A stretch of DNA of 47,950 nucleotides, taken from positions 1-47,950 of the forward strand of contig CAMDPK010000038.1 of assembly GCA_945904015.1 (NCBI GenBank), given 5' to 3'. The notes under the pieces were generated by a model. It searched no databases, had not been told where the DNA came from, and saw nothing but the letters and a program-made list of their open reading frames with translations. Of this stretch, positions 36,546-43,159 are shown piece after piece. The DNA is from Candidatus Kuenenia stuttgartensis. GTDB lineage: Bacteria; Planctomycetota; Planctomycetia; Planctomycetales; Planctomycetaceae. The position numbers were made by a program, and so were the translations under genes. Within the stretch, counting starts at the first letter, position 1, and each line of letters begins with the position of its first letter.

Positions 36546-36926
36546 TTTGGGTTTTGAGGCGGTGAGTTCTGCGTCGAACATTTCTTGGAGTTCCGCGTCA
36601 TCGAGTTGACTTTGCCGAGCTTCGATCAGCACCGACCGCAACCGTTCGCGGATCAATGCGTCTCGATCTTGCAGGCAGCGTTTGACGGCCTTCGAGCTGA
36701 TTTCGAGGCCGATGCCTCGCACCATTTCAAGAATGCCTTCGGCTTGCAGCTCGCGATACGCTCGCGCGACGGTGTTCGGGTTCAGAGCCAGCGTCGTGGA
36801 CAATTCTTGCAACGACGGCACCCGCTGGCCGGGTTGCAAGGCTCCGCTGGCAACGGCGAATTTCACCTGCCGCATGATCTGGTCGTAAATCGCCAGTCCG
36901 TTATCCGGATCAATCGTGAAGAACAT
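36513..36926 (-). CDS. GntR-family transcriptional regulator, YtrA-like
   Basis: A 137-residue regulator with one winged-helix domain (about 11-77): LAIYDQIMRQVKFAVASGAL, PGQRVPSLQELSTTLALNPN and the recognition helix region NTVARAYRELQAEGILE. The remaining ~60 residues form a short dimerisation tail with no ligand-binding domain, which is the YtrA subfamily layout. YtrA-type repressors usually control the ABC exporter operon they belong to. Here the next two genes are an ABC ATPase and permease and a near-perfect palindrome sits just before the start, so autoregulation is likely. The ATG at 36926 has AGGAG eight bases upstream; the frame extends to 36962, but that would bury the operator. 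The tail comes from a heptamer array. Confidence 0.9.
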   Translation of the reverse strand: MFFTIDPDNGLAIYDQIMRQVKFAVASGALQPGQRVPSLQELSTTLALNPNTVARAYRELQAEGILEMVRGIGLEISSKAVKRCLQDRDALIRERLRSVLIEARQSQLDDAELQEMFDAELTASKPKPGRKPKADSR

Positions 36927-36937
36927 GGCCAACACTC

Positions 36938-36965
36938 CTAGTCTGCTATCGTGATAGCACACTAG
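36938..36965 (-). promoter_or_regulatory. GntR/YtrA operator palindrome
   Basis: CTAGT-C-TGCTATC-GT-GATAGCA-C-ACTAG: inner 7-bp arms and outer 5-bp arms are perfect, and only the two centre bases and one symmetric pair break the dyad. It overlaps the region just upstream of the gntR Shine-Dalgarno and lies within 30 bp of the stop of the preceding gene, so promoter and operator must be compressed here. Binding would block transcription of the gntR-ABC operon. Confidence 0.82.
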
Positions 36966-36991
36966 CTCTGAGCGTCGGCGGCGTCAAGCCG

Positions 36992-38467
36992 TCACTTGGC
37001 GCGTTTGGCTTCGGCTTCTTTCCAGAGCGGGCCATAGACCTCTTTGTCGAACGGCGGACAGCCGGTGGCGTATTGGCCGAGCGGGTGGTCTTTGGTCCGC
37101 ATCAGGTTCGTGCAGTACGAGAATGTGCGGCAGACTCGCTTGCGGTCGAGACGACCTGTATCGGCCAGTTGCTTCACGAAATCCGGTTGCGAAAGCGTGC
37201 CTCGGCCGAGTCCGACGAAGGCTGCTCGGCCGAGCGACACGTTGGCGGCGGCGGCTTGCGGGACGAAGTCTTGCAGCCAACTGTAGCCGCTGCCGATGAT
37301 CGGCACGTGGGTTAGGCTTCCAGCCTGACTGCCAAAAGGTGACAGGCTGGAAGCCTGTCCCACGTCGCTCTGCAAGCGCGCCGCGATCCGGAAGTGCCGA
37401 TCGACTCCGATCAGCGGATGCTCCGGGGACTTGTAGCCATCGACTGGCGGATACTCGGCCGGCCGGACGAGATGCGGGTTCGCATACGGATTGCCGAGCG
37501 ACACGTTCAGCAAACCGACGCCCCACTCGCGCAGCCAGCGAGCGAGTTGCAACGGCTCGGTCAGATCGTCTCGCAAATGATCGTGTGGATCGGTGCCGAA
37601 CGCCGTCGCCAACGGCAGTTCGTGCGGACATGGTTCGCCAACAAAATCTTCGCCCGCTCCGTGATACGGGATGCCGTCGTAGGCGTTGAATCGCGAGGCG
37701 ATCAGTAGCGATGGGAATTCGGCGCGGATGCGGGTGATGACGTTGCGCACCAAGCGTGTCCGATTTTCCAGAGAGCCGCCGTACTCGCCGGGGCGGTTCT
37801 TCGCGGCGAGCAGTTCCGACAGCAGATATCGGTGACACTGTTTGATGTCGATGAAGTCACAGCCGATCCGCGCAGCGAGCTTCGCGGCGGCGAGATATTG
37901 GTCTTCGATGCGTTTCAAGTCGTCGTCAGTCAGCAGCGGGTACGACGCATCGACGAACTGGCCGGTCGATTTGTCGCGCGTCAGCGGATCGAGAATCGGA
38001 TCGTGCGTCGCCAGCAGTGGCCGACGAAAACTGAATCGCCCGGAGTGCGTCAATTGCAGGCCGAGCAACAGATCGCGGTCGTCGCCACAGGACTCGCGAT
38101 GCGCGGCTCGGCAATCGGCGAGCATCTTTTCAATCGCTGCGGCGGAACCCTCGTGCAGCCACAACTGTCGCGGGTTCATGCGGGCATTGTCGGCGATCGC
38201 GGTCGCTTCGCCCCAGATCAGCTTGGCTCCGCCGGAGCCAAAGCGGACGTAGCGGCGAAATGTCAACTCGTCCGGCAGACCGTCGAGCGTTCCGTCGCAG
38301 CCCTCCATCGGCTGAATCGCCCAGCGGTTGCCGACCGTTCGGCCACCGACCTCGATCGGCTGAAACATCACCGACAAGTCGTCGGACATCGCAATGTGCG
38401 ACAGGCCGAGTCGCTCGGCATCGGCAACAACATCGGCGGGAGTCTTGTATCGAAAAAAGTGAGCCAT
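36992..38467 (-). CDS. NADH:flavin oxidoreductase / old-yellow-enzyme-like protein with in-frame palindrome
   Basis: A 491-residue TIM-barrel flavoprotein. It has FQPIEVGGRTVGNRWAIQPM at the start of the barrel, LGLQLTHSGRFS, DFIDIKQCHRYLLSELL, the family's NRPGEYGGSLENRTRLVRNV, LLNVSLGNPYANPH and IIGSGYSWLQDF. The FMN-binding OYE wording is clear; the substrate is unknown. The C-terminus holds a Cys-containing segment, CRTFSYCTNLM...TGCPPFDKEVYGP, like the iron-sulfur-type tail of the 2,4-dienoyl-CoA-reductase branch but with other spacing. About 20 residues (VGQASSLSPFGSQAGSLTHV) are encoded by an inverted repeat at 37305-37365. The ATG at 38467 is preferred over an upstream extension. Divergent from the MBL hydrolase with 73 bp between. 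Confidence 0.85.
   Translation of the reverse strand: MAHFFRYKTPADVVADAERLGLSHIAMSDDLSVMFQPIEVGGRTVGNRWAIQPMEGCDGTLDGLPDELTFRRYVRFGSGGAKLIWGEATAIADNARMNPRQLWLHEGSAAAIEKMLADCRAAHRESCGDDRDLLLGLQLTHSGRFSFRRPLLATHDPILDPLTRDKSTGQFVDASYPLLTDDDLKRIEDQYLAAAKLAARIGCDFIDIKQCHRYLLSELLAAKNRPGEYGGSLENRTRLVRNVITRIRAEFPSLLIASRFNAYDGIPYHGAGEDFVGEPCPHELPLATAFGTDPHDHLRDDLTEPLQLARWLREWGVGLLNVSLGNPYANPHLVRPAEYPPVDGYKSPEHPLIGVDRHFRIAARLQSDVGQASSLSPFGSQAGSLTHVPIIGSGYSWLQDFVPQAAAANVSLGRAAFVGLGRGTLSQPDFVKQLADTGRLDRKRVCRTFSYCTNLMRTKDHPLGQYATGCPPFDKEVYGPLWKEAEAKRAK
37305..37365. repeat. 23-bp inverted repeat inserted in the OYE-like gene
   Basis: Left arm 37305-37327, right arm 37343-37365, two adjacent mismatches, 15-base loop; core GGCTTCCAGCCTG / CAGGCTGGAAGCC. 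It is read in frame, adding about 20 residues near a conserved barrel strand (before PIIGSGYSW). Confidence 0.92.
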
Positions 38468-38540
38468 GAGAGTTGGTCGGGATTGTGGTACGGGAGTCTG
38501 ATCCGCATCACAATGGCTACCGAAGCAATAGGAGGCAACC

Positions 38541-39389
38541 ATGCGACTGGGCGATTTTGAATTGCAAACGATCTCTGGCGGCAACTATTGGATCGACGGC
38601 GGGTCGATGTTTGGCGTCGTACCTCGGACGGTTTGGACTCGGTACATCTCAGTCGATGACAAAAGCCGCATCTTGCAACGAACGAGTTGCGTTCTGGTGC
38701 GGACCGGCCGCGAGAATGTTTTGATCGATACCGGCTACGGCTCGAAGCTGACCGAGAAGGAACGCGGTAATTTTTCTTCGGAGCCGGGAGAGCCGCTGGT
38801 CGAGAGCCTCTCGGCAGCCGGTCTGACGGTGAACGACATCGACGTCGTTGTGCTCTCGCATTTGCATTTCGATCACGCGGGTGGAGCGACTCGGTTCGAT
38901 GCGTCGGGGCGCGCGGTGCCGACGTTTCCGAAGGCGACCTACGTCGTGCAGCGTCACGAATGGGCGACGGCAACGGCCGAGTACCCGGAACTCCGCGCGG
39001 CATACCATCAGCCGAACTTCGTGCCGCTCAAAGAAGCGGGGCAGTTGCGGCTAATTGACGGCAACGTCGAGATCGTTCCCGGCATTCGATCTTGGATGAC
39101 GGGTGGGCACACGGAGGCTCATCAAGCCGTGGTCATCGAGAGCGGTGGCGAGGGAGCGATCTATCTGGGCGACATCTGTCCGACGTTTCGGCACCTGCCG
39201 TCGCTGTGGTGCATCGCTTATGACCTCGAACTGCTGAAGCTGCGACGTATCAAGTCAGAAGTTCTGGGAACGTGCGCCGATCGCGGCTGGTGGGCCTTGT
39301 GCGATCACGATCCCGATCACGCGGCGGCGAAGTTGCGTCGCGATGACAAGCGTGACTTCGCGGTGGTCGAGACGTTGGCAACGCTTTGA
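38541..39389 (+). CDS. Metallo-beta-lactamase-fold hydrolase
   Basis: A 282-residue MBL-fold enzyme. The metal-binding motif HLHFDH is at 107-112, the next His in TGGHTEAHQ near 190, and the bridging Asp in AIYLGDICPT. The DTGYGSK segment of the first strand pair is present. This matches the broad glyoxalase II/N-acyl-homoserine-lactone-lactonase-like group; the substrate cannot be set. AGGAGG lies seven bases before the ATG, the strongest Shine-Dalgarno match in the window. Divergent from the flavoprotein gene, and its 3' gap carries a long heptamer array. Confidence 0.9.
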   Translation: MRLGDFELQTISGGNYWIDGGSMFGVVPRTVWTRYISVDDKSRILQRTSCVLVRTGRENVLIDTGYGSKLTEKERGNFSSEPGEPLVESLSAAGLTVNDIDVVVLSHLHFDHAGGATRFDASGRAVPTFPKATYVVQRHEWATATAEYPELRAAYHQPNFVPLKEAGQLRLIDGNVEIVPGIRSWMTGGHTEAHQAVVIESGGEGAIYLGDICPTFRHLPSLWCIAYDLELLKLRRIKSEVLGTCADRGWWALCDHDPDHAAAKLRRDDKRDFAVVETLATL

Positions 39390-39409
39390 GGTCTGCGATG
39401 AGGCAACGC

Positions 39410-39500
39410 AGTGCAAAGTGACGAGTGCAGACTGCAAAGTGCAAAATGACGCTTTGAAACACTCTTCACTTTGCACTCGTCACTCTGCACTTTTCACTGC
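39410..39500. repeat. 13-unit heptamer array with inverted halves
   Basis: In 7-bp phase from 39410: AGTGCAA, AGTGACG, AGTGCAG, ACTGCAA, AGTGCAA, AATGACG, then CTTTGAA and ACACTCT at the centre, then TCACTTT, GCACTCG, TCACTCT, GCACTTT, TCACTGC. The second half is the reverse complement of the first half's unit set. It lies in the convergent gap between the MBL hydrolase and DUF1801 genes, the longest such array here. Confidence 0.95.
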
Positions 39501-39525
39501 GCGGAAATCGTCGCGTCGAAGCCCA

Positions 39526-39882
39526 TCAACTGTTGATCTCCGCAATCCGAGCCTTGATCAGTTTTCGCACCAAGGCGACCGGCAGAGGTTTGTCGGTTTG
39601 GAATTGGATGCTGCCCTTGGTGGTTTTGTAATTCTTGAGATCGTCCTGGTGAGCGGCCACCGTCGAGCCACTCATGGGGTAAAAGGAACAATGCTTCGCG
39701 GACGCACTGAAGCCGGCAAAGCACTCGCCGTTCAGACGGAACGCGGCGATCCCGTAGTTGATGCACTCTTCCGCCTTCGGCGCTGCCGCCCGGATGGTCT
39801 TGCGAAGTTTCTCCAGCGCGGCTCGCTGGTCATCGCTCAAGGCGGCGAGGTACTCGTCGATGGTCATGGGGTTAGCGGCCAC
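39526..39882 (-). CDS. DUF1801 / YdhG-like small protein, GTG start
   Basis: A 118-residue protein of the DUF1801 (YdhG-like) family. Family phrases: TIDEYLAALSDDQRAALEKLRKTIRAAAP, AEECINYGIAAFRLNG, and KGSIQFQTDKPLPVALVRKLIKARI. These are single-domain soluble proteins, some linked to iron handling, with no firm reaction. The chosen start is GTG at 39880-39882, because AAAGGA lies ten bases upstream; the ATG at 39867 has no ribosome site. It lies 21 bp after the CXXCG/SMI1 gene in the same direction, so the two may share a transcript. Confidence 0.85.
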   Translation of the reverse strand: MAANPMTIDEYLAALSDDQRAALEKLRKTIRAAAPKAEECINYGIAAFRLNGECFAGFSASAKHCSFYPMSGSTVAAHQDDLKNYKTTKGSIQFQTDKPLPVALVRKLIKARIAEINS

Positions 39883-39903
39883 GGTTTGTGTTCCTTTGAG
39901 GAA

Positions 39904-41067
39904 TTAGCCAATACCACCACTTGCAAACCGTTTGATGCACGCGGCGAAGTTCTCGGCATACGGTTCAAAGCAGTTGTATTCATGCTTGTAGAGAAAGACT
40001 TGAAACTCCTTCTTGCTTTTCTGCACATCGAAGCAGAAGCAATCACCATGCTCAGTGTCGGCGAACATAACGCCATTGACGGCGTTGGTTTCTTCATCGT
40101 CAGAGTCAAGTTCGCCAGTTCGATACCCCTCCAAGTCGAGATCGCCCAGAGCTAGAATCCGAACCGTAAACCCTTCTTGTGCATCGATGTTTTCAAACGA
40201 TGCTGGACCGACCTTCGTGACGAAATCGAGATAGGACTTAGGAAGCTTAAACTTGAGACGTTTCTCGACAGACTTGATGTCGTCTTCTGAGTTCACGTCG
40301 CGCGAGTGGCTCTTCAAGTAACTTTGAAACCATTTTGCATCTTCTTCGGACAATGTGCCGGTCGGATGGAGAGAGATCCCATGCTGTTCGAGGGTTTGGA
40401 TTTTTTCTCGTATCCAAACAGATTCGGCCTTGTCTGCTGATGCAGGTTTTCCGCAAGTCGCCTCGTAGAAGCCTTTCGCTTTGATCTTCTTCAGCAGATG
40501 AAGAAGGCGGACGGACATGAAGAGGTCGCGACTGATCCATTGGTCCCAGGCAATTTCAGAAGAGCCCCAAGTAGACGATTTCAAAATTTCGTATTCAGAC
40601 TGCCCCGTCCAACCAGGTCCGGCACCACCGCTAGCCTGCGGGTAAAATAACCACTCACTGAATTGTGAGCCTGGGTGGGCCGACCGTGGTTCGCCACATG
40701 TATCGCATCGCGGGATTGAAGGGTCGACCTTGGCAGTGATGACTTGATGGTTGGGGACCGCCAGAAGCCACGGCGTTTCTTCGGTTGTTCCCTTGTAGCA
40801 GGTTGAAAAAAAGCTGCATTGACTGGGAGCGAGAAGCTCCAACACCTGACGAACACGTTCACGGACGAAGAAATTACCGTTCTCAGCCTTAGCCAACTCG
40901 TTGGGGGACATCGTCCGGCTCTTGATGAGAAAATAGGGCTGCGGAACGTGATCCAAATCGGGGAAACCACACTTCGGACATTTCGCCGGAAGAAGATTGA
41001 TTGGGTCATCGAGCATGTCTCGGCAATCCATGCGGTCGTCGGAGCCGGTAAGTTGGATACACCGCAT
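39904..41067 (-). CDS. Double-CXXCG domain fused to an SMI1/KNR4 domain (immunity-like)
   Basis: A 387-residue protein. The N-terminal part (about 1-205) has two Cys pairs, CPKCGFPDLDH (about 30-40) and CDTCGEPRSAHPG, then SEWLFYP and RDLFMSVRLLHLLKKIKAKGFYEA near the end. This order matches the double-CXXCG paralogous family described in Myxococcus xanthus, some members of which (SitI-type) give immunity to Sit toxins. The C-terminal part (about 240-387) is SMI1/KNR4: DDIKSVEKRLKFKLPKSYLDFVTKVGP, FVKILALGDLD-like strands (VRILALGDLDL), DTEHGDCFCFDV. SMI1/KNR4 is a common immunity fold for polymorphic toxins. AAGGAG is eight bases before the ATG. No toxin gene is seen nearby, and the DNA looks A+T-richer than neighbours. 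Another role is possible. Confidence 0.78.
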   Translation of the reverse strand: MRCIQLTGSDDRMDCRDMLDDPINLLPAKCPKCGFPDLDHVPQPYFLIKSRTMSPNELAKAENGNFFVRERVRQVLELLAPSQCSFFSTCYKGTTEETPWLLAVPNHQVITAKVDPSIPRCDTCGEPRSAHPGSQFSEWLFYPQASGGAGPGWTGQSEYEILKSSTWGSSEIAWDQWISRDLFMSVRLLHLLKKIKAKGFYEATCGKPASADKAESVWIREKIQTLEQHGISLHPTGTLSEEDAKWFQSYLKSHSRDVNSEDDIKSVEKRLKFKLPKSYLDFVTKVGPASFENIDAQEGFTVRILALGDLDLEGYRTGELDSDDEETNAVNGVMFADTEHGDCFCFDVQKSKKEFQVFLYKHEYNCFEPYAENFAACIKRFASGGIG

Positions 41068-41270
41068 GGCGAGTGGCTCCTTCGGATGCCGAACAGAGAT
41101 TTGAACCGCACAGCCGTTGACGATGGGGACAATCAGCGCGGTTCCATGAGTTGAGCGCCAAACTACTGTGGGAGAAACGATCTGCCAAGCCGGCTGGGAA
41201 CGACGGTCGCAAAATCTCGTCGGTGATCGGTCACACGCGAAGTTTCGGACTGCGATCTATTCAGGACGTC

Positions 41271-41350
41271 TTGGCGAGCCGGAGGGCGTCAGCCCACGGA
41301 CAGAACGGCACGCGGATGAGTCCGGGGGCTGACGCCCTCCGGCTCGCCAA
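41271..41350. repeat. 25-30-bp inverted repeat between the CXXCG and sulfatase genes
   Basis: Arms TTGGCGAGCCGGAGGGCGTC... (41271-41295) and reverse complement (41326-41350) are perfect over 25 bp; pairing extends to 30 bp with one mismatch (41271-41300 / 41321-41350), spacer 20. It ends five bases before the sulfatase stop. Confidence 0.93.
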
Positions 41351-41355
41351 ATCAC

Positions 41356-42840
41356 TCATTGGAGAAACTGACGTCGCAACAGTTGTTCGGCTTCGCGTTG
41401 AGGCTCGGTCAGAGCCGGCGCATCAATCGCGTTGCGGAGTTCGGCCGGGTCTTGTTGAGCGTCGTAGAGTTCGCGGGCGACTGTCTTCTTCGTCTTCCAG
41501 TCACGCCATTCGGTGTAGCGGACGCGAGCGGTGCGGACGCTGACGCCCATTGCGGTTGGTTCGCCGCTTGGTTCGCGGTCGAAGTACGACGGGCGCGGAT
41601 GTTGTGTGAACGCGGCGGGCTTCACCGATTTCGACACGTCGTTGAGCACGGGGACCAAGCTGGTTCCATCGAGGCCGGTGGGGCGAGGCAAGCCGCACAA
41701 CTCGACGAGCGTCGGGAAGAGATCGAGCAGTTCGACGAGCGATGATGTGCGTTGGCCGGCGTTCGCGGACTTCGGCGTCGCGAGGAACAGCGGCACGCGG
41801 GCGTCGTATTCAAAGTTGGAGGTCTTCGCCCATTGGGTGTGCTCGCCGAGGTGATAGCCGTGATCGCCGGCGAAGACGATCACCGTGCGGTCGGTCAGCT
41901 TCAGGCGATCCAGTTCATCGAGCACCTTGCCGAACTGCGCGTCGAGATAGCTGATGTTGGCGAAGTAGCCGTGCCGAATCTCGGCGACTTGTTCGGGAGT
42001 GAACGTGACTTGATTGGGCGGGATGCCGCGCAGCTCGCGACCGTCGTGGAACGCGACGTCCGGCGCACCGGTCGGGCGTGCGGGATTCAGCGGCGGGAGT
42101 TTGGCTCGGTCGTACAAGTCCCAATACTTTTTCGGAGCGTTGAACGGTGAGTGCGGCTTCCAGAATCCAACGGCGAGGAAGAACGGTTGCTCGCGCACTT
42201 CGCGCATCACGCGGACGGCTTCGTTGGCGACTCGGCCGTCGTAGTAGGCTTCGTCGGGGACATCGCGGCATTCGTAGAGCGGGCCAGTGCCGTACTGGCG
42301 CGGCGACGCAGACGCGAGGTTTGGCGGCAGTTCGCCGGTGACTTGAGGCGCGTCGTCGCCGTGATTGGCATAGTGCAGGAATTCCGGAGCGCTCCACGAG
42401 CGCGGGTCGCCTTTCACTTTCGTGTGCCAGTTGTGAAAAATCTTGCCGACGCAGCGAGTCGTGTAGCCGTGCTCTTTGAACCACAGCGGCAGGGTCGTGA
42501 CGTCGGGATTCTTTTCTCGGAAGTGCAGGCCGTTGTGCCACAGCTTGAGCGTGTCCGGCCGGCGGCCGGTCAGGATCGAGGACCGCGACGGGTTGCAGAG
42601 AGCTTGCTGGCAGTAGGCTCGGTCGAATTGCACGCTGCGCTTCGCCAGCCGGTCGAAGTTCGGTGTGACTGCGGGCGAGCCGAAGCTGGCCAGTTCCGGC
42701 CGCAGGTCGTCGGCCATGACGAACAGGACGTTGAGCTTGGGGGCATCGGCGGCCTCGGTTCGCGTCATGTGGCCGAGAATCAACAGACCAGCGGCGAGGA
42801 CGGTACGACCGGCACCAAATAAAATGCTTCGTGAAAACAT
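41356..42840 (-). CDS. Secreted iduronate-2-sulfatase-like sulfatase
   Basis: A 494-residue sulfatase of the iduronate-2-sulfatase branch. Signal peptide 1-31 (hydrophobic, ending RTEAADA); VMADDLRPELASFGSPA with metal-binding DD (44-45); AYCQQALCNPSRSSILTGRR with FGly-precursor Cys82; PDTLKLWH; FAGDHGYHLGEHTQWAK, typical of this branch. The ATG at 42840 has AAAGGAG six bases upstream, and that ribosome site overlaps the end of a MITE-like arm (42847-42853). The long open frame upstream runs through repeats and is not coding. The expected substrate is a 2-O-sulfated uronate in a polysaccharide. Divergent from the DUF1549/DUF1553 gene, 319 bp away. Confidence 0.92.
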   Translation of the reverse strand: MFSRSILFGAGRTVLAAGLLILGHMTRTEAADAPKLNVLFVMADDLRPELASFGSPAVTPNFDRLAKRSVQFDRAYCQQALCNPSRSSILTGRRPDTLKLWHNGLHFREKNPDVTTLPLWFKEHGYTTRCVGKIFHNWHTKVKGDPRSWSAPEFLHYANHGDDAPQVTGELPPNLASASPRQYGTGPLYECRDVPDEAYYDGRVANEAVRVMREVREQPFFLAVGFWKPHSPFNAPKKYWDLYDRAKLPPLNPARPTGAPDVAFHDGRELRGIPPNQVTFTPEQVAEIRHGYFANISYLDAQFGKVLDELDRLKLTDRTVIVFAGDHGYHLGEHTQWAKTSNFEYDARVPLFLATPKSANAGQRTSSLVELLDLFPTLVELCGLPRPTGLDGTSLVPVLNDVSKSVKPAAFTQHPRPSYFDREPSGEPTAMGVSVRTARVRYTEWRDWKTKKTVARELYDAQQDPAELRNAIDAPALTEPQREAEQLLRRQFLQ

Positions 42841-42848
42841 CGTTAGCT

Positions 42849-43058
42849 CCTTTGGAGTGCGGCGAGCCATCGCCGCTTTCTGTTTATATTTGGCCGAGCG
42901 TTTTCGTTCGAGGTCGCGGGACATCGTTGCTGATCGAGCAGCGACCCAGCACGACGCGCCAGCGAGTGATTTTCTTGAACAACCACTCGCTGGCGCGTCG
43001 TGCTGGGTCGTCAGAGGAAGCCCGGCCAAAGCGGCGATGGCCCTCCGCACTCCAAAGG
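42849..43058. mobile_element. MITE-like element with TTTGGAGTGCGG ends, copy 2, containing a nested palindrome
   Basis: Terminal arms 42849-42879 and 43028-43058 (31 bp, three mismatches; CCTTTGGAGTGCGG...GCCATCGCCGCTTT and its complement). A GCT trinucleotide flanks both outer ends, which might be a 3-bp target duplication or chance. Between the arms sits the 69-bp three-copy palindrome (42942-43010). It fills most of the 319-bp divergent gap 42841-43159, and its left end supplies part of the sulfatase ribosome site. No gene was seen inside. Confidence 0.7.
42942..43010 (+). repeat. Three-copy palindromic element, copy 2 (nested)
   Basis: Perfect 27-bp arms (42942-42968, 42984-43010), core CCACTCGCTGGCGCGTCGTG, loop ATTTTCTTGAACAA(C). 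Lies within the MITE-like element 42849-43058, so it inserted after or together with it. Confidence 0.93.
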
Positions 43059-43159
43059 GCTGCAATTTCGATGGCTCGGAATTGTTTTGGCGGGCGGCGA
43101 GCGGCATGATGCTCGCCACGCATCGAGCCGACTTTCGAATCGGCTCCGGAGAAAGAATC

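Noticed and set aside
41085..41130. GGTTCAAATC on the minus strand, resembling a tRNA T-arm.
   Set aside because: The flanking bases do not form a T-stem, and no acceptor or anticodon arm can be folded.
42665..43159. Upstream extension of the DUF1549/DUF1553 frame.
   Set aside because: It runs back through the MITE-like element and the sulfatase signal peptide region; a proper signal peptide and Shine-Dalgarno mark the start at 43160.
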